From Cyanobium sp. M30B3 (GTDB lineage Bacteria > Cyanobacteriota > Cyanobacteriia > PCC-6307 > Cyanobiaceae), in NCBI GenBank assembly GCA_018399015.1, contig CP073761.1:2914001-2978000 (forward strand): a stretch of 64,000 nt of DNA. Reading direction: 5' to 3'. The notes beneath the pieces were generated by a model. It did not search any database, had not been told where the DNA came from, and worked only from the letters and a program-made list of their open reading frames with translations. The position numbers and the translations under genes were made by a program. Shown here in pieces: positions 1 through 8,758 of this stretch (the stretch's first letter is position 1; each line of letters opens with the position of its first letter).

Positions 1-2
1 CG

Positions 3-350
3 CTGCTCAAGGAAAAGACCGCCGGCGAACGCAACTTCGCCTCCCTGGTGGAACACCTGCTCAGCAAGATCGAAGCCCCCGAATACCGCCAGCTCTGCAC
101 CGAAACCCTGATCACCCTGATGGCCTTCGTGGAGGCCAACCCCCAGGTGCGCTTCGACGACGATCTGGCCCTGGACGTGGTGATCGGCCACGCCGTGCGG
201 GTGGGCTGGCAGCAGCAGCATCCCGAGGTCGCCACCGAGGACTACGGACTGCACAAGGCCGAGGCCTGGGAGCGCTTCTACCGCGCGTCCCCCGCCGCCT
301 GCCGCCGCTGGCAGCTGCAGGCGCTGCGCGAGCTGAGTCAGATCGGCTGA
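3..350 (+). CDS. C-terminal end of a GH15-like glucosidase/phosphorylase-kinase-alpha-like protein (partial)
   Basis: Only the last 115 residues are in the window; the frame is open from base 3 and stops at 348-350, so the gene begins outside. The tail is soluble and helix-rich with many Trp/Tyr (HAVRVGW, HKAEAWERFY). It resembles the C-terminus of the large cyanobacterial proteins related to glycoside hydrolase 15 and the phosphorylase kinase alpha subunit; this is recognition by pattern only. It converges with the next gene and overlaps it by 13 bases. Another alpha/alpha-barrel protein is possible. The reading frame is certain, the family moderately so. Confidence 0.5.
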   Translation: MLKEKTAGERNFASLVEHLLSKIEAPEYRQLCTETLITLMAFVEANPQVRFDDDLALDVVIGHAVRVGWQQQHPEVATEDYGLHKAEAWERFYRASPAACRRWQLQALRELSQIG

Positions 351-1345
351 TCCAGGCTCATGCAGAGGTTGGGCTGCTCCACGCACTGCTCGATCAGGTC
401 GGCCAGCAGCAGGGCACGGGAGGCCTGCAGCCCATCCACCGCCGGCGACTCCTCGCCCCGCACGCAGGCCAGGAAGTGCTCCAGCTCGGCATAGAGGGGT
501 TCGATCGAGGTGGTGCTCACCTCTTCGATCACGCCGTCGGAGCGATACACCAGTTCGCCGTGGTCGGCACTCACCGACTGGTGGGCGCGGCGGTGAATGT
601 GCAGAGTGCGGTTGAGGAAATCGGTTTCCACCAGGCTGGCGCGGCAGTGGGCGCTGAGGCTGCGGATCTTGCGGTGGGCCATCTTGCTGGCGGTGAGGCT
701 GGCCACCACGCCGTTGGCGAAGGCCAGGGTGGCGTTGACGTAGTCGATCGGGCCCTCGGCGCTGCGGCCGCCGGCTGCCGCCAGGCGCACCACGGGCGAG
801 TGGGCCAGCTCCAGCACCAGGTCGATGTCGTGGATCATCAGGTCGAGCACCACCGACACATCGTTGGCACGGTCGGGGTTGGGGCTGTGGCGGCGGGCCT
901 CCAGCACCACCACTTCCTCGCCGGCCACCACCTTGAGCAGCTCGCGGAAGGCGGGGTTGAAGCGCTCGATATGGCCCACCTGCAGCAGCACCCGGGCCCC
1001 TTCAGCGGCACGGATCAGCTCCGTGGCCTCCTCCTGGCTGGCCGCGATCGGCTTCTCGATCAGCACGTGTCTGCCGGCCTGCAGGCAGGCCAGGCCCACA
1101 CTGTGGTGGAGCAGGGTCGGCACGGCGATGCACACCGCGTCCACCTGCTCCAGCAGCTGGGCATAGTCGGCGAACCAGCGGCAGCCGAACTGCTGGGTGG
1201 CCAGCTGTCCCCGGGCCGCATCCGGATCGGCCACACCCACCAGCTCGGCATCCTTGAGCAGGCTGAGCACCCGGGCGTGGTGCCAGCCCATGTTGCCGAT
1301 GCCGATGACGCCCACACGCACCGGGTTCATGGGCATGGCACGCAA
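338..1345 (-). CDS. Gfo/Idh/MocA family NAD(P)-dependent oxidoreductase
   Basis: About 330 residues, normal for the family. The N-terminal Rossmann domain shows the nucleotide motif GVIGIGNMGWHHARV (about residues 12-26), then the EKP motif (LIEKPIA, near residue 97) whose lysine is catalytic in the family, and a C-terminal alpha/beta domain with HDIDLVLEL. Such enzymes oxidise or reduce sugars or cyclitols with NAD(P); the substrate cannot be read here. The start may be base 1345 or the ATG at 1330 (MNPVRVGVIG), which suits the family better. The 3' end overlaps the convergent first gene by 13 bases. Cytoplasmic. Confidence 0.85.
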   Translation of the reverse strand: MRAMPMNPVRVGVIGIGNMGWHHARVLSLLKDAELVGVADPDAARGQLATQQFGCRWFADYAQLLEQVDAVCIAVPTLLHHSVGLACLQAGRHVLIEKPIAASQEEATELIRAAEGARVLLQVGHIERFNPAFRELLKVVAGEEVVVLEARRHSPNPDRANDVSVVLDLMIHDIDLVLELAHSPVVRLAAAGGRSAEGPIDYVNATLAFANGVVASLTASKMAHRKIRSLSAHCRASLVETDFLNRTLHIHRRAHQSVSADHGELVYRSDGVIEEVSTTSIEPLYAELEHFLACVRGEESPAVDGLQASRALLLADLIEQCVEQPNLCMSLDQPI

Positions 1346-1395
1346 ACCCTGAAATTATCGGTGATGCGCGAACGCTGCGATCGCGCTGAAAGCGA

Positions 1396-2676
1396 TCAAC
1401 GCTCCGGACCGGCACGGCGCTCGATCTGCACCCGCTCGATCCTCGGGCCGTCCATGGCCAGGATCTGAAACTGATACCCCTTCCAGCGCAGACCCTCCCC
1501 GGGGGCCGGGATGTGCTGCAGCCGCTCCAGCACGAAGCCGGCCAGGGTGTGGTGCTCCTCCGCCTCGGGCAGGGGCAGCGGCAGCTGGCGATTGAGCTCA
1601 CAGATCTCCAGATCGCCGGCCACCGACCAGCGGCCCGCATCCAGGCTGATCAGGTCGGTGTCCGGTTCAAGGGGATTGTCGTCCTCGCCGACGATCTCGC
1701 TGGTGAGGTCGGCCACGGTGACCAGGCCCTCCGTACCGCCGTGCTCATCCACCACCACCAGCAGCGGCTGGCCGCTGCGGATCAGGGGCAGCAGCTCGGC
1801 CAGGGGGGTGCTCTCCTGCACGCGGGCCACGGGCCGGATGTAGGGCTGCAGGGGGGAGTCGGGCTGGAGCAGGCCACTGGCGATCGGATCGGCCAGATGG
1901 CGCAGATCGAGCAGTCCGCGCACGTCATCGAGGGAGCGGCCGATCACCGGGAAGCGGGCATGGGCGGTGTCATGCACCGCCCGCATCAGCTCGGCGAAGG
2001 TGACCTCCACGGGCAGGGTGACCATGCCCGAGCGGGGCACCATCACCTCGCGCACCAGGGTGTCGCGCAGGGAGAACACCCCTTCCAGGATGTTGCGCTC
2101 ATCGGGCATCAGGCCGGTGACGCCGCCGGTTTCGATCAGGCTCTCCAGTTCGCCGGCGGAGAGGGCGGGCACCAGTTCATCCCAGTTGCGGGGCAGGCCC
2201 AGCAGGTGCAGCAGCAGGCAGGCCAGCCGCTCCACCAGGCTGAGCAGCGGGGCGAGCGAGCGGCTCACCGCATCCAGCAGCGGCGCCAGGGTGAGGGCGG
2301 AGTGCTCGGGCCGGTGCAGCACCCAGGCCTTGGGCGCCAGACCGCCCAGCAGGCTGGCCAGCAGGGCCAGCAGCAGGAACACCGCCAGGTCGAGGGCGGC
2401 CTGGGGCAGGGCCGCCGCGCCGCCCAGGCCGAGCCGCTCGGCCAGGCCACGCCCGGCCCAGCCCAGGGCCACCAGCGCCAGCACCATGCCCAGCTGGGTG
2501 GCCACCAGGGCCCGGCGCAGGCGGCGCTGCAGCTTGGCCACCGCCTCGGCGCCGGGCTGGCCGTCCTCCACCAGTTGCTGCACCCGGCTGGGCCGCAGGC
2601 GGATCAGGGCCATCTCGCCGGCGGAGAAGAAGGCCAGCAGGGCGATCAGGGCGGCCAGCACCAACAGCGCGATCAC
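1396..2676 (-). CDS. CNNM/CorC (HlyC) family membrane protein with CBS pair
   Basis: Reading from a GTG at 2676 gives 426 residues. The first 190 form the CNNM (DUF21) membrane domain: a signal-anchor-like helix IALLVLAALIALLAFFSAGE, a cytosolic loop, then three hydrophobic helices. A CBS pair follows (VMVPRSGMVTLP ... FPVIGRSLDDVRGLLDL) with LVVVDEHGGTEGLVTVADL, and a CorC_HlyC domain ends the protein. Family members are linked to magnesium or divalent-ion efflux and sometimes misnamed hemolysins. A longer frame opens at 2751 but its extra residues are Pro-rich and unlike the family. No strong ribosome binding site is seen before the GTG. Confidence 0.85.
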   Translation of the reverse strand: MIALLVLAALIALLAFFSAGEMALIRLRPSRVQQLVEDGQPGAEAVAKLQRRLRRALVATQLGMVLALVALGWAGRGLAERLGLGGAAALPQAALDLAVFLLLALLASLLGGLAPKAWVLHRPEHSALTLAPLLDAVSRSLAPLLSLVERLACLLLHLLGLPRNWDELVPALSAGELESLIETGGVTGLMPDERNILEGVFSLRDTLVREVMVPRSGMVTLPVEVTFAELMRAVHDTAHARFPVIGRSLDDVRGLLDLRHLADPIASGLLQPDSPLQPYIRPVARVQESTPLAELLPLIRSGQPLLVVVDEHGGTEGLVTVADLTSEIVGEDDNPLEPDTDLISLDAGRWSVAGDLEICELNRQLPLPLPEAEEHHTLAGFVLERLQHIPAPGEGLRWKGYQFQILAMDGPRIERVQIERRAGPER

Positions 2677-2937
2677 AGGGGCCCGGTCCCGTGGGAATTC
2701 AGGTGAGGGCTCAGGCCAGGGGTGCCGGAGGCCGGCACTGCCAGCGCGCACGCCTGGGGCGAACCCGGGGCTGGAGGAGGCTCAAACATGGGTGGGCTGG
2801 ATCGGCCAGGGCAACAGCTTGCTGACTGGATTATCGGCTGACTGCCCAGCCCGGCCAGCGCGGTGGCGGCACCGGAGCCAGACGCCGCCACCGCGCTGCC
2901 GAGGGGCGTCGGGCTGGGCTGCCCGGGGCTGGGCTCA

Positions 2938-3860
2938 TCAGGCCGCCGCAGCCGCCGCGCAGAGCTCCTCGCTCACCTGCCAGAGGCGGCGGCGCTGGTC
3001 GGCATCGAGGGCGGCCGGCGCCACCCGCGCCGCGGTGGGCCAGCCGCGCATGCCCCCAGCTGGTCGGGCCCGTAGTGCCCGCCGGGCCGGACCCCCGGCG
3101 CCGTGGCGGCATGGAGCTGGGGCAGGGCGCCCTGGGCGGCGCTCTGGAACAGCGGCGTCATCAACCGGTAGGCCAGGGCCTCGGCCCAGGAGCCGCTGGC
3201 CGCCACCGAGGCCGGCTGCAGGTTGGTGCGGGCCACGCCGGGGTGCGCTGCCAGGGAGGTGACCCCCGCCGCCTCGGCATCCAGCCGCTGCTGCAGTTCC
3301 AGCGCGAACATCACATTGGCCAGCTTGCTCTGGCCGTAGGCCTGCCAGCGGTCGTAGCGGCGCTCGCCCTGGAGGTCGTCGAAGCCGATGCGGCCGAAAT
3401 ACTGGGCGCCGGAGGTCACGGTGACCACCCGGGCGTCGGCCTGGCCGCGCAGCAGGGGCAGCAGCGCCTGGGTGAGGGCGAAGTGGCCCAGGTGGTTGAT
3501 GCCGAACTGGCGCTCGAAGCCATCGCGGGTGAGGCTGCGGGGCAGGCCCATCACCCCGGCGTTGTTGATCAGCAGGTCGAGGCGGCCGTAGCGATCCTGC
3601 AGCTGGCTGGCCGCAGCGCGCACCGAGGCCAGATGGGCCAGATCCAACTCCAGCAGATCGATCCCGGCCCCTTCGCGGGCCTCGGGCAACAGCTGCTGGC
3701 GGGCCCGCTCGGCCCGCTCCAGCGACCGGCAGCCCAGGATCACCGTGGCCCCCTTGGCCAGCAGCGCCCGGGCCGTTTCCAGGCCGAGGCCGCTGTTGGC
3801 ACCGGTGATCAGCGCCAGCCGCCCGGCCTGGTCCGACATATCGGCGGCGGTCCAGGGCAT
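2938..3860 (-). CDS. Short-chain dehydrogenase/reductase with a late frameshift
   Basis: An SDR of the protochlorophyllide-reductase/retinol-dehydrogenase-like group. Visible are the nucleotide motif TGANSGLG, NNAG, and the catalytic Ser (VTSGAQYFG) and YGQSK with Tyr and Lys. The start is taken at ATG 3860, which has GGAG just upstream; ATG 3839 is the alternative. As sequenced the frame ends at 2973 with an Arg-rich, unlike-family tail. Adding one G to the G5 run (plus-strand C run at 3053-3057) restores GGMRGWPT ... LWQVSEEL and a stop at 2938, as in relatives. So there is a recent frameshift or a sequence error; the active site is intact either way. Substrate unknown. Confidence 0.8.
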
Positions 3861-4027
3861 GGCTCCAGCGCGGGGAGCGCCAACCGTAACGATGGCGCTG
3901 AGGGCGATGCGGCAGCCCCGCTGCACTGGCCCCAGCCCCTGGCGGTGAATCAGGAAACGCTGGCCAAGCTGGGCCGTTTGCTGCTGCGCCACCACTGGAC
4001 CGGTGGCATCAGCGCAGGCGTGGCCTG

Positions 4028-5254
4028 GTGGGTGTTCCTGCAGGTGGAGCGGCGGCCACGCGGCGCTGTCTAGAGTGCTGGGGCTTTGTTGATCTCACCG
4101 TTTCCCAGTCCACCATTTCCAGCTCCTGCACGAGCTCCTATCCGAGCAAGGCTGAGTTGCTCTCCTGTCTGCCGCCCGAGCTGCTTGAGCTCAACCCCCG
4201 CAAAGCCTGGCGCAGTCTTGGCAGCTCCCTTTTCCTCTCACTGCTGGCCTACGGACTGGGAACCCAGATCCCCCTTGTTCCCGGCGCCGCTCCCCTCTGG
4301 GTGATCTATGGCGTGGTCACCGGCACCGTGGCCGGCGGCTGCTGGGTGATCGCCCATGAGTGCGGCCATCACGCCTTCCATCCCAACCGTCGCGTCGAAG
4401 CGCTGGTGGGGTTTGGTCTGCACAGCCTGTTGCTCGTGCCCTACTACACCTGGCAGCGCAGCCATGCGGTGCACCACGCCCACTGCAACCACCTGGAAGC
4501 GGGCGAAACCCATGTGCCTCCGCGTGCGGATTCACCCATAGGCCGACTGGTGCTGGCGCTGAACCGTCGGCTGGGGCCCGCCCTGTTCGGCTGCCTCTCA
4601 CTGGTGAATCATCTGCTGCTGGGCTGGCCGCTCTATCTGCTTTTCGGTGTGGCAAGCGGATCCGACTACGGCTCGCCCACCTCCCACTTCTGGCTCGGGA
4701 GGCCATTTCGCAACGGTCGTCGGCTGCTGTTTCCCGATTCCTTCCGCCCGGCGATGCGGCTCTCCAATCTCGGCGTGCTGGCGATGCTGGTGATCCTGGG
4801 GCTGGCAGCCATGGCGTGGTCGCCGGCACGGGTGCTGTGCGTGTATGGCTTGCCCTATCTGGTGATCAACGCCTGGCTGGTGGGTTACACCTGGCTGCAA
4901 CACACCGATCTCGCCATTCCCCACTTCAGCAGGGGCGAGTGGACCTGGGCGAAAGGTGCCCTGCAGACCGTGGATCGGCCCTACGGAGCCTTGCTCAACT
5001 TTCTCCACCACGGCATTGGGGCCACCCATGTGTGCCACCACGTCAACCCGAGCATCCCCCACTACAACGCCTGGCGCGGCACCGCCTTGCTGCGGCAACG
5101 GTTTCCGCTTCTGGTGCGGTACGACCCCACCCCGATCCCTCAGGCGCTGTGGCGGATCGCCAGCCGCTGTGCGGTGGTCCGCCAGGCCAGCCCGACTGGA
5201 GGATTTTTCTATCAACTCCCGGAGCGCAGCGGCCTGGAGGAGATTGCGACCTGA
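4028..5254 (+). CDS. Fatty acid desaturase, acyl-lipid delta-12 (DesA) type
   Basis: Membrane-bound di-iron desaturase with the three histidine boxes in order: HECGHH (about residues 110-115), HAVHH (146-150) and HVCHH near 337. Four or more hydrophobic segments flank them. The arrangement and the phrases LPPELLELNPRKAWRSL and YTWLQHTD match the DesA/FAD2 group, which puts a second double bond into membrane glycerolipid acyl chains using ferredoxin; activity is an inference. The true start is uncertain: GTG 4028 gives 408 residues with an unlikely first 40, and a TTG around 4156 lies nearer the conserved part. Upstream is 167 bp of non-coding DNA, so it is probably transcribed alone. Confidence 0.85.
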   Translation: MGVPAGGAAATRRCLECWGFVDLTVSQSTISSSCTSSYPSKAELLSCLPPELLELNPRKAWRSLGSSLFLSLLAYGLGTQIPLVPGAAPLWVIYGVVTGTVAGGCWVIAHECGHHAFHPNRRVEALVGFGLHSLLLVPYYTWQRSHAVHHAHCNHLEAGETHVPPRADSPIGRLVLALNRRLGPALFGCLSLVNHLLLGWPLYLLFGVASGSDYGSPTSHFWLGRPFRNGRRLLFPDSFRPAMRLSNLGVLAMLVILGLAAMAWSPARVLCVYGLPYLVINAWLVGYTWLQHTDLAIPHFSRGEWTWAKGALQTVDRPYGALLNFLHHGIGATHVCHHVNPSIPHYNAWRGTALLRQRFPLLVRYDPTPIPQALWRIASRCAVVRQASPTGGFFYQLPERSGLEEIAT

Positions 5255-5354
5255 CTGAATGGTGAGTTGGCAACCGTCCATTCCGCATGCTGCTGACCGG
5301 CACCAGGCATCCGAGCTGGCCTCCCCGGGGCCAACACTCCGGGCGTTGCTGTGT

Positions 5355-5777
5355 TCAGGCCTGCTGGTTGAGCACGTGCTGCATCACCTCCAGCAACCCA
5401 TCGGCCAGGGGGCGGTGTGTACCCAGGTGGGTGCTCCAGATCGATCCCTCCAACAACTCCTCGGCGCTCACCAGGGCCATGTCCTGGCCTTCCAGCAACG
5501 TGAGCTGCTGCAGCGGCACCGAAAGCTCCGCCCGGAAGACGTGAGCCGTGCGGCGCTGGATGTGGTGGACCATCACCAGCTCCAGGCCTGGGGGCTGCCA
5601 GCTGATCTCCTCCAGCAACTCGCGCCGCAGGGCCTGCTCCGGCGTTTCGCCGGGGTCGAGATGCCCGCCGAACAGGCCCCAGCAGCCGGGGGCGACGATC
5701 GTGGGGATCTCGTCGCGCAGTTGCATCAGCCAGCGGCCATGCCGCTGCAGCATGGCCAGGGCGACTTCAACGGTCAT
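5355..5777 (-). CDS. NUDIX hydrolase
   Basis: 140 residues from ATG 5777, a compact single NUDIX domain. The NUDIX box runs from GHLDPGETPEQ to RRELLEEI: Gly, five residues, Glu, seven residues, Arg-Glu, two residues, Glu-Glu, with Ser replacing the usual late Gly. The conserved glutamates that bind metal are present. The substrate, some nucleoside diphosphate derivative, cannot be predicted. A longer frame upstream is low in family character. It converges with the desaturase gene 100 bp away. Confidence 0.85.
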   Translation of the reverse strand: MTVEVALAMLQRHGRWLMQLRDEIPTIVAPGCWGLFGGHLDPGETPEQALRRELLEEISWQPPGLELVMVHHIQRRTAHVFRAELSVPLQQLTLLEGQDMALVSAEELLEGSIWSTHLGTHRPLADGLLEVMQHVLNQQA

Positions 5778-6018
5778 GACGACCGCCCAGGCGGCAACCG
5801 GCCGGCGACCACCGCATGGATGAACATCTGGCAGCGCAGCACACGGGCCACGCGGTTGTGTGCTGAAAGGCGAGCGGTGTGCGGCGGCATCGGCGATCGG
5901 CATGCTCTGCAGGCAGTTTGCCCGGCTGCTTCAGCGGCGGCTGGGCACCACCTGCATGCCGATCGTGAAGAAGGGAACAAGGGAACGGCCCGCGGCATTG
6001 CCTTCCATCCGCCCTATC

Positions 6019-6210
6019 CCGGCGGCCCGAGATGTGGTGCTGGATGACATCGACGCGGTGATCGATGCCCTCGAGCAGTTCAGCCTGGGCGGTGATCTGG
6101 CCGATCAGCTGATCCGGGCCCGGGCCGCCAGTGCCGGTGCCCTGCCGGTGCTGAGTTTTGACCGACGCTGCTCCGGCTGTGAAGGTGTTGCGCTGCCCGG
6201 GCCAGGTTGA
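6019..6210 (+). pseudogene. Remnant of a PIN-domain (VapC-type) toxin, C-terminal part
   Basis: The frame ending at 6210 contains LADQLIRARAASAGALPVLS followed by FDRRC and GVALP. This is the pattern of the C-terminal half of PIN nucleases: an Asp in the phrase F/L-A-D-x-L, a small-residue helix, then TFD/SFD with the last catalytic Asp. The N-terminal half with the first acidic residues is missing, and upstream residues are not PIN-like. No antitoxin reading frame remains next to it. I read it as a decayed toxin gene; the similarity is by eye. Confidence 0.45.
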
Positions 6211-6408
6211 GCGTCAACCGGAACAGAAACGGCAGGCCCTCCTGGAGCGCATCAGGAGCGAGCAGCAGCAGCTCCAGCACGTCGATGTTGAAGCCGGCTG
6301 TGGAGATGTGCTGATAGGCCGCCACCGGCATCGTGCCGCTGAGGGCCAGGGCACCCACGGGCGTGAGCAGGCCGAGAGGGGCAGGCCGCCCGGTGGGAGG
6401 ACAATTGG

Positions 6409-6517
6409 GCGACCGTCCATCACTGACCTCCAGGACGTGGAGTGGATGGGCCGCATGATCCGGGTCAACAAGGCCGAGCCCCGTCCCACCGCATCGGTGG
6501 GCGGCGGTCGCTGGTGA
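6409..6517 (+). pseudogene. Remnant of an RRM RNA-binding protein, C-terminal end
   Basis: The frame ending at TGA 6515-6517 reads DLQDVEWMGRMIRVNKAEPR and then a short Gly-rich GGGRW end. That is the last beta strand and tail of the small cyanobacterial RNA-binding proteins with one RNA recognition motif (Rbp type). The first 60-70 residues, including RNP1 and RNP2, are absent. A good intrinsic terminator lies 39 bp downstream, as expected at the true end of such a gene. A deletion has removed the front of the gene; a functional copy presumably sits elsewhere. Confidence 0.55.
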
Positions 6518-6555
6518 TCTGACCCCAGTAGGGACGGCGCTGCTGCCTCCCATTG

Positions 6556-6579
6556 GCCGCTCCGTTGGGGCGGCTTTTT
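6556..6579 (+). terminator. Intrinsic terminator behind the RRM remnant
   Basis: Stem GCCGCTCC / GGGGCGGC (eight pairs, one G-T) with a GTT loop, followed directly by five T residues. It is the clearest rho-independent terminator in the window, and it now serves no intact upstream gene. Confidence 0.75.
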
Positions 6580-6761
6580 CATGGCCGCCTCCTTGAGCAG
6601 GCGAAGCCCCTTCATGAACACCGATTGCCGCCGGTAACGAGCGGTGTCGAACTGGCGTGCTCGCTTGCTCGCCTGGGCCGGCCGGCCCCAGGTGCCAGCG
6701 CCGGCAGCTCCGCCCACAACTGACAACCTCCTGATCAGAACACGATCACGGCTGAGCAGAC

Positions 6762-6791
6762 CAATGCCCGGGGGCCTGGACCCGGGCATTG
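6762..6791. repeat. Perfect 11-bp inverted repeat, possible terminator
   Basis: Arms CAATGCCCGGG and CCCGGGCATTG are separated by an 8-base loop. No clear T tract follows on either strand (TTGTGTGG on the plus side), so termination is only possible. It lies between decayed DNA and feoA. Confidence 0.5.
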
Positions 6792-6903
6792 TTGTGTGGA
6801 GTGTGTCTGGCAATGGCCGGATTCCAGCACCGCTGGACGTGACCAATGGCACCAGGGTGCCGCATGGATCGTCCTAGGTTGACTGCATGATGCTTTCATC
6901 GCG

Positions 6904-7128
6904 ATGCCGTTGAGCAACGTCGCGCAGGGAACCCGGGTGAAGCTGGCCTGCCTGCCCGCCGATCCGGTGCTGGGACAGCGGCTGAGAGCCCTGGGGGTGC
7001 AGCCGGGGGCGGAGATCGAGGTGCTGCGCCGGGGCAAGCCCGGCGGGATTCTTCACCTGGCCTGCGGCTTCCTGGAGTTCATGCTGCGTCACGAGCACGC
7101 CCGGGAGATGGAAGTGGGCCAGGCCTGA
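6904..7128 (+). CDS. feoA: FeoA-family small protein of ferrous iron uptake
   Basis: 74 residues, a single SH3-like FeoA fold: VAQGTRVKLACLPADPVLGQRLRALGVQPG is followed by EIEVLRRGKPGGILHLACG and a short tail. FeoA is a cytosolic accessory of the ferrous iron permease FeoB. Unusually, feoB lies on the opposite strand and converges with it, 30 bp apart, and feoB is broken. The ATG at 6904 is the only sensible start. FeoA may be left without a working partner here, unless another feoB exists elsewhere in the genome. Confidence 0.85.
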   Translation: MPLSNVAQGTRVKLACLPADPVLGQRLRALGVQPGAEIEVLRRGKPGGILHLACGFLEFMLRHEHAREMEVGQA

Positions 7129-7158
7129 ATCCGAGCAGGCCTGATCATTTCGCACTGG

Positions 7159-7766
7159 TCAACCAAAGCCCATCAGGCGGCCGCCCTGGAACACCACCAG
7201 GGCCAGCAGCCAGGCCAGCAGCAGTGACCAGCCCAGCGACAGCAGGGCGAAGTTGCGGCTCTTTGATTCCTGCAGCTGGGCCGCCACGGTGCCCAGGCAG
7301 GGGGTGTAGAGCAGCACGAAGGTCATGAAACTCAGTGCCTGCAGCGGCGTGATCAGGCCGCCGATCACCCCGCCCAGCCCGGCCTCGCTGGTGCGGTAGA
7401 TCACGGCCATCGCCCCCAGCAGGATCTCCTTGGCAATGAAGCCAAAGAACAGCGACACGGTGAGCGCTGGATTCATGCCTCGTCTTCACTGCTGCCGCTC
7501 AGGTCGTGGATACCGGGCAGATCCACCAGCTGGTAGGCGCGGCCGCTGCGATCGGCCGGCATGGCACCGCGCAGCAGCTCCACCGTGAGCCCAGGCCAGT
7601 TGGCGATCTGGGCATTGCCGCCGGTGAGCCGGTTGTAGAGGGTGGACTTGCCCGTGTTGGGCATGCCGAGCAGGGCCACCGTGATGGCACCGCCCTCGTG
7701 CTGCTGGCCGCGGGAGCCGCCATGGCAGGTGCGCCCCAAACGGCGGTCTCGGTGGGCTGTGGTCAT
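7159..7766 (-). pseudogene. feoB: feoB, ferrous iron permease, internally deleted
   Basis: Two pieces remain. The first, 7473-7766, holds the G-domain start: MPNTGKST (G1) and LVDLPGIHDLSG (G3), ending at SSEDEA. The second, 7159-7476, is the C-terminal membrane end: LFFGFIAKEILLGAM, LTPLQALSFMTFVLLYTPCL and a last helix ending GGRLMGFG. FeoB is normally 600 or more residues; roughly 400 residues, with the rest of the G domain and most membrane helices, are gone. The pieces are in different frames and meet at an ATGA. An internal deletion is the simple reading; two small proteins translated in coupling are very unlikely to transport iron. Confidence 0.85.
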
Positions 7767-7870
7767 GACAGGCAGGTGTGGCGGGCCTGGAACGCGGAGG
7801 CCCGATGGGCCTTGATCGCCTGGGTCGGTTCGTTCATGGCCTGTTCAGCGAGGATGAAGTTCAACGCCAT
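7763..7870 (-). CDS. Possible 35-residue leader gene upstream of feoB
   Basis: A short frame from ATG 7870 ends in a TGA that overlaps the feoB start as ATGA. The protein begins MALNFILAEQAMNEPTQ and ends QARHTCLS. The overlap suggests translational coupling. I do not recognise the product, and such a short frame could be chance. Confidence 0.3.
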   Translation of the reverse strand: MALNFILAEQAMNEPTQAIKAHRASAFQARHTCLS

Positions 7871-8179
7871 CACAGTTCGATGCTGACCGAGTCGATACTG
7901 ACCGAGCAAGCCGCAAGACGCCGGCCGGGGCCCGTGCCATTTGTTACCAGGCGCGGTTCGCGCCGGTGACCAACACCCCAGGCCGACGGAGCGATTGACG
8001 ACCGGAACGGAACCAGCCGGCCCCACCCAGATGCCGCCCGACCTGCGTTGAACCCGCGCCAGGGGCTTCAGGCCCTGCAGATGCTGGGCCTGGGGCTGGT
8101 GTTGCTGCTGCGCCCGGACTGGTTGCCTTGTGTGAGCGCTGCAATCAGGCCTCGGACGGGGCAGGTGCGGATTCCGTCG

Positions 8180-8668
8180 TTATCCGGCGCCATGCAGAGC
8201 CGCCACGGCCGCCGCGCCGGCCACCAGCTGGGCGGGATCCCCCACGGCGAGCGGCACCTCCAGGGCCAGGGGCAACTCGGCCCGGGGCCGGGGCTCAAGC
8301 CCCGCCAAATCGAACTGTGCTGAACCGGCCGGCAGGGTCTCCTCGCCGGCCGGCACCAGCTCGTTGCTGCGGTTGGCCAGCTCCCAGTCACCGCCCAGGC
8401 CATCGCGCAGCCGCAGGGGCCGGCTGTGGTCGAGCTGCTGGGTGCCGGAGCGATCGGTGAGGCGCAGGCGCAGACCGGGCGGATAGGCGGGATCGCCCTG
8501 CTCCAGCAGCGTCAGCGACCAGGCGTGACCCGCTTGATCCCGAAGCGCCCAGCGCTGGTTCTCCAGCGCCAGGGCAGCCCCTGGCGCCACCAGCAAAAGG
8601 GCCAGCAGCACCGCCAGCAGCGCCCCCAGACGCCAGGGCTGCCGCCGAAATGGAGCAGAAACACCCAT
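8180..8668 (-). CDS. DUF3122 family secreted protein
   Basis: 162 residues from ATG 8668, which has GAGG at good distance; ATG 8686 is the alternative. A clear signal peptide ([20 protein letters not shown], cleaved near ALALE) is followed by [30 protein letters not shown] and [13 protein letters not shown], the pattern of the cyanobacterial DUF3122 family. Function is unknown; a periplasmic or thylakoid-lumen location is inferred. It is divergent from psbA with fewer than 100 bp between starts, so the two share one regulatory gap. Confidence 0.8.
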   Translation of the reverse strand: MGVSAPFRRQPWRLGALLAVLLALLLVAPGAALALENQRWALRDQAGHAWSLTLLEQGDPAYPPGLRLRLTDRSGTQQLDHSRPLRLRDGLGGDWELANRSNELVPAGEETLPAGSAQFDLAGLEPRPRAELPLALEVPLAVGDPAQLVAGAAAVAALHGAG

Positions 8669-8696
8669 GACCGGAACCTCGCACATCAGGTTTCTA

Positions 8697-8714
8697 CGTT
8701 ACCGTTGTATGCGG
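8697..8714 (+). promoter_or_regulatory. Candidate promoter element of the D1' psbA
   Basis: The 18-mer CGTTACCGTTGTATGCGG lies 44 bp upstream of the psbA start. TTGTAT within it could be a -10 box. A near copy (15 of 18 positions) lies upstream of the DUF2202 gene, and its first ten bases recur exactly, inverted, upstream of sqr. Function is inferred only from recurrence. Confidence 0.4.
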
Positions 8715-8739
8715 GTGAAGGGCGAAGCTCGTCACCCGC
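8711..8739 (+). promoter_or_regulatory. Hairpin in the psbA 5' region
   Basis: Perfect 8-bp arms GCGGGTGA and TCACCCGC with a 13-base loop, ending 19 bases before the psbA ATG. No Shine-Dalgarno sequence is evident before that ATG. The hairpin could protect the transcript or control translation. If transcription starts just after the putative -10, the left arm may be partly lost. Confidence 0.4.
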
Positions 8740-8758
8740 CCTTGCCCTTGTCTTAGCC

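Larger units (their letters stand above)
5778..6903. other. Gene-poor stretch of decayed sequence
   Basis: Between the NUDIX gene and feoA about 1.1 kb holds no intact gene that I recognise. It contains the PIN and RRM remnants and the two hairpins listed separately. A hydrophobic minus-strand stretch around 6200-6380 looks like a broken membrane protein, but I cannot name it. Confidence 0.6.

Noticed and set aside
476-1468. Long plus-strand frame opposite the oxidoreductase gene
   Set aside because: His/Gly/Ala-rich translation antisense to a clear Gfo/Idh/MocA gene; typical shadow in GC-rich DNA.
6200-6380. Minus-strand hydrophobic segment with VGALALSGTMPVAAYQHIST
   Set aside because: Looks like part of a membrane protein, but I could not assign a family and both ends are incoherent; mentioned only as decayed DNA.
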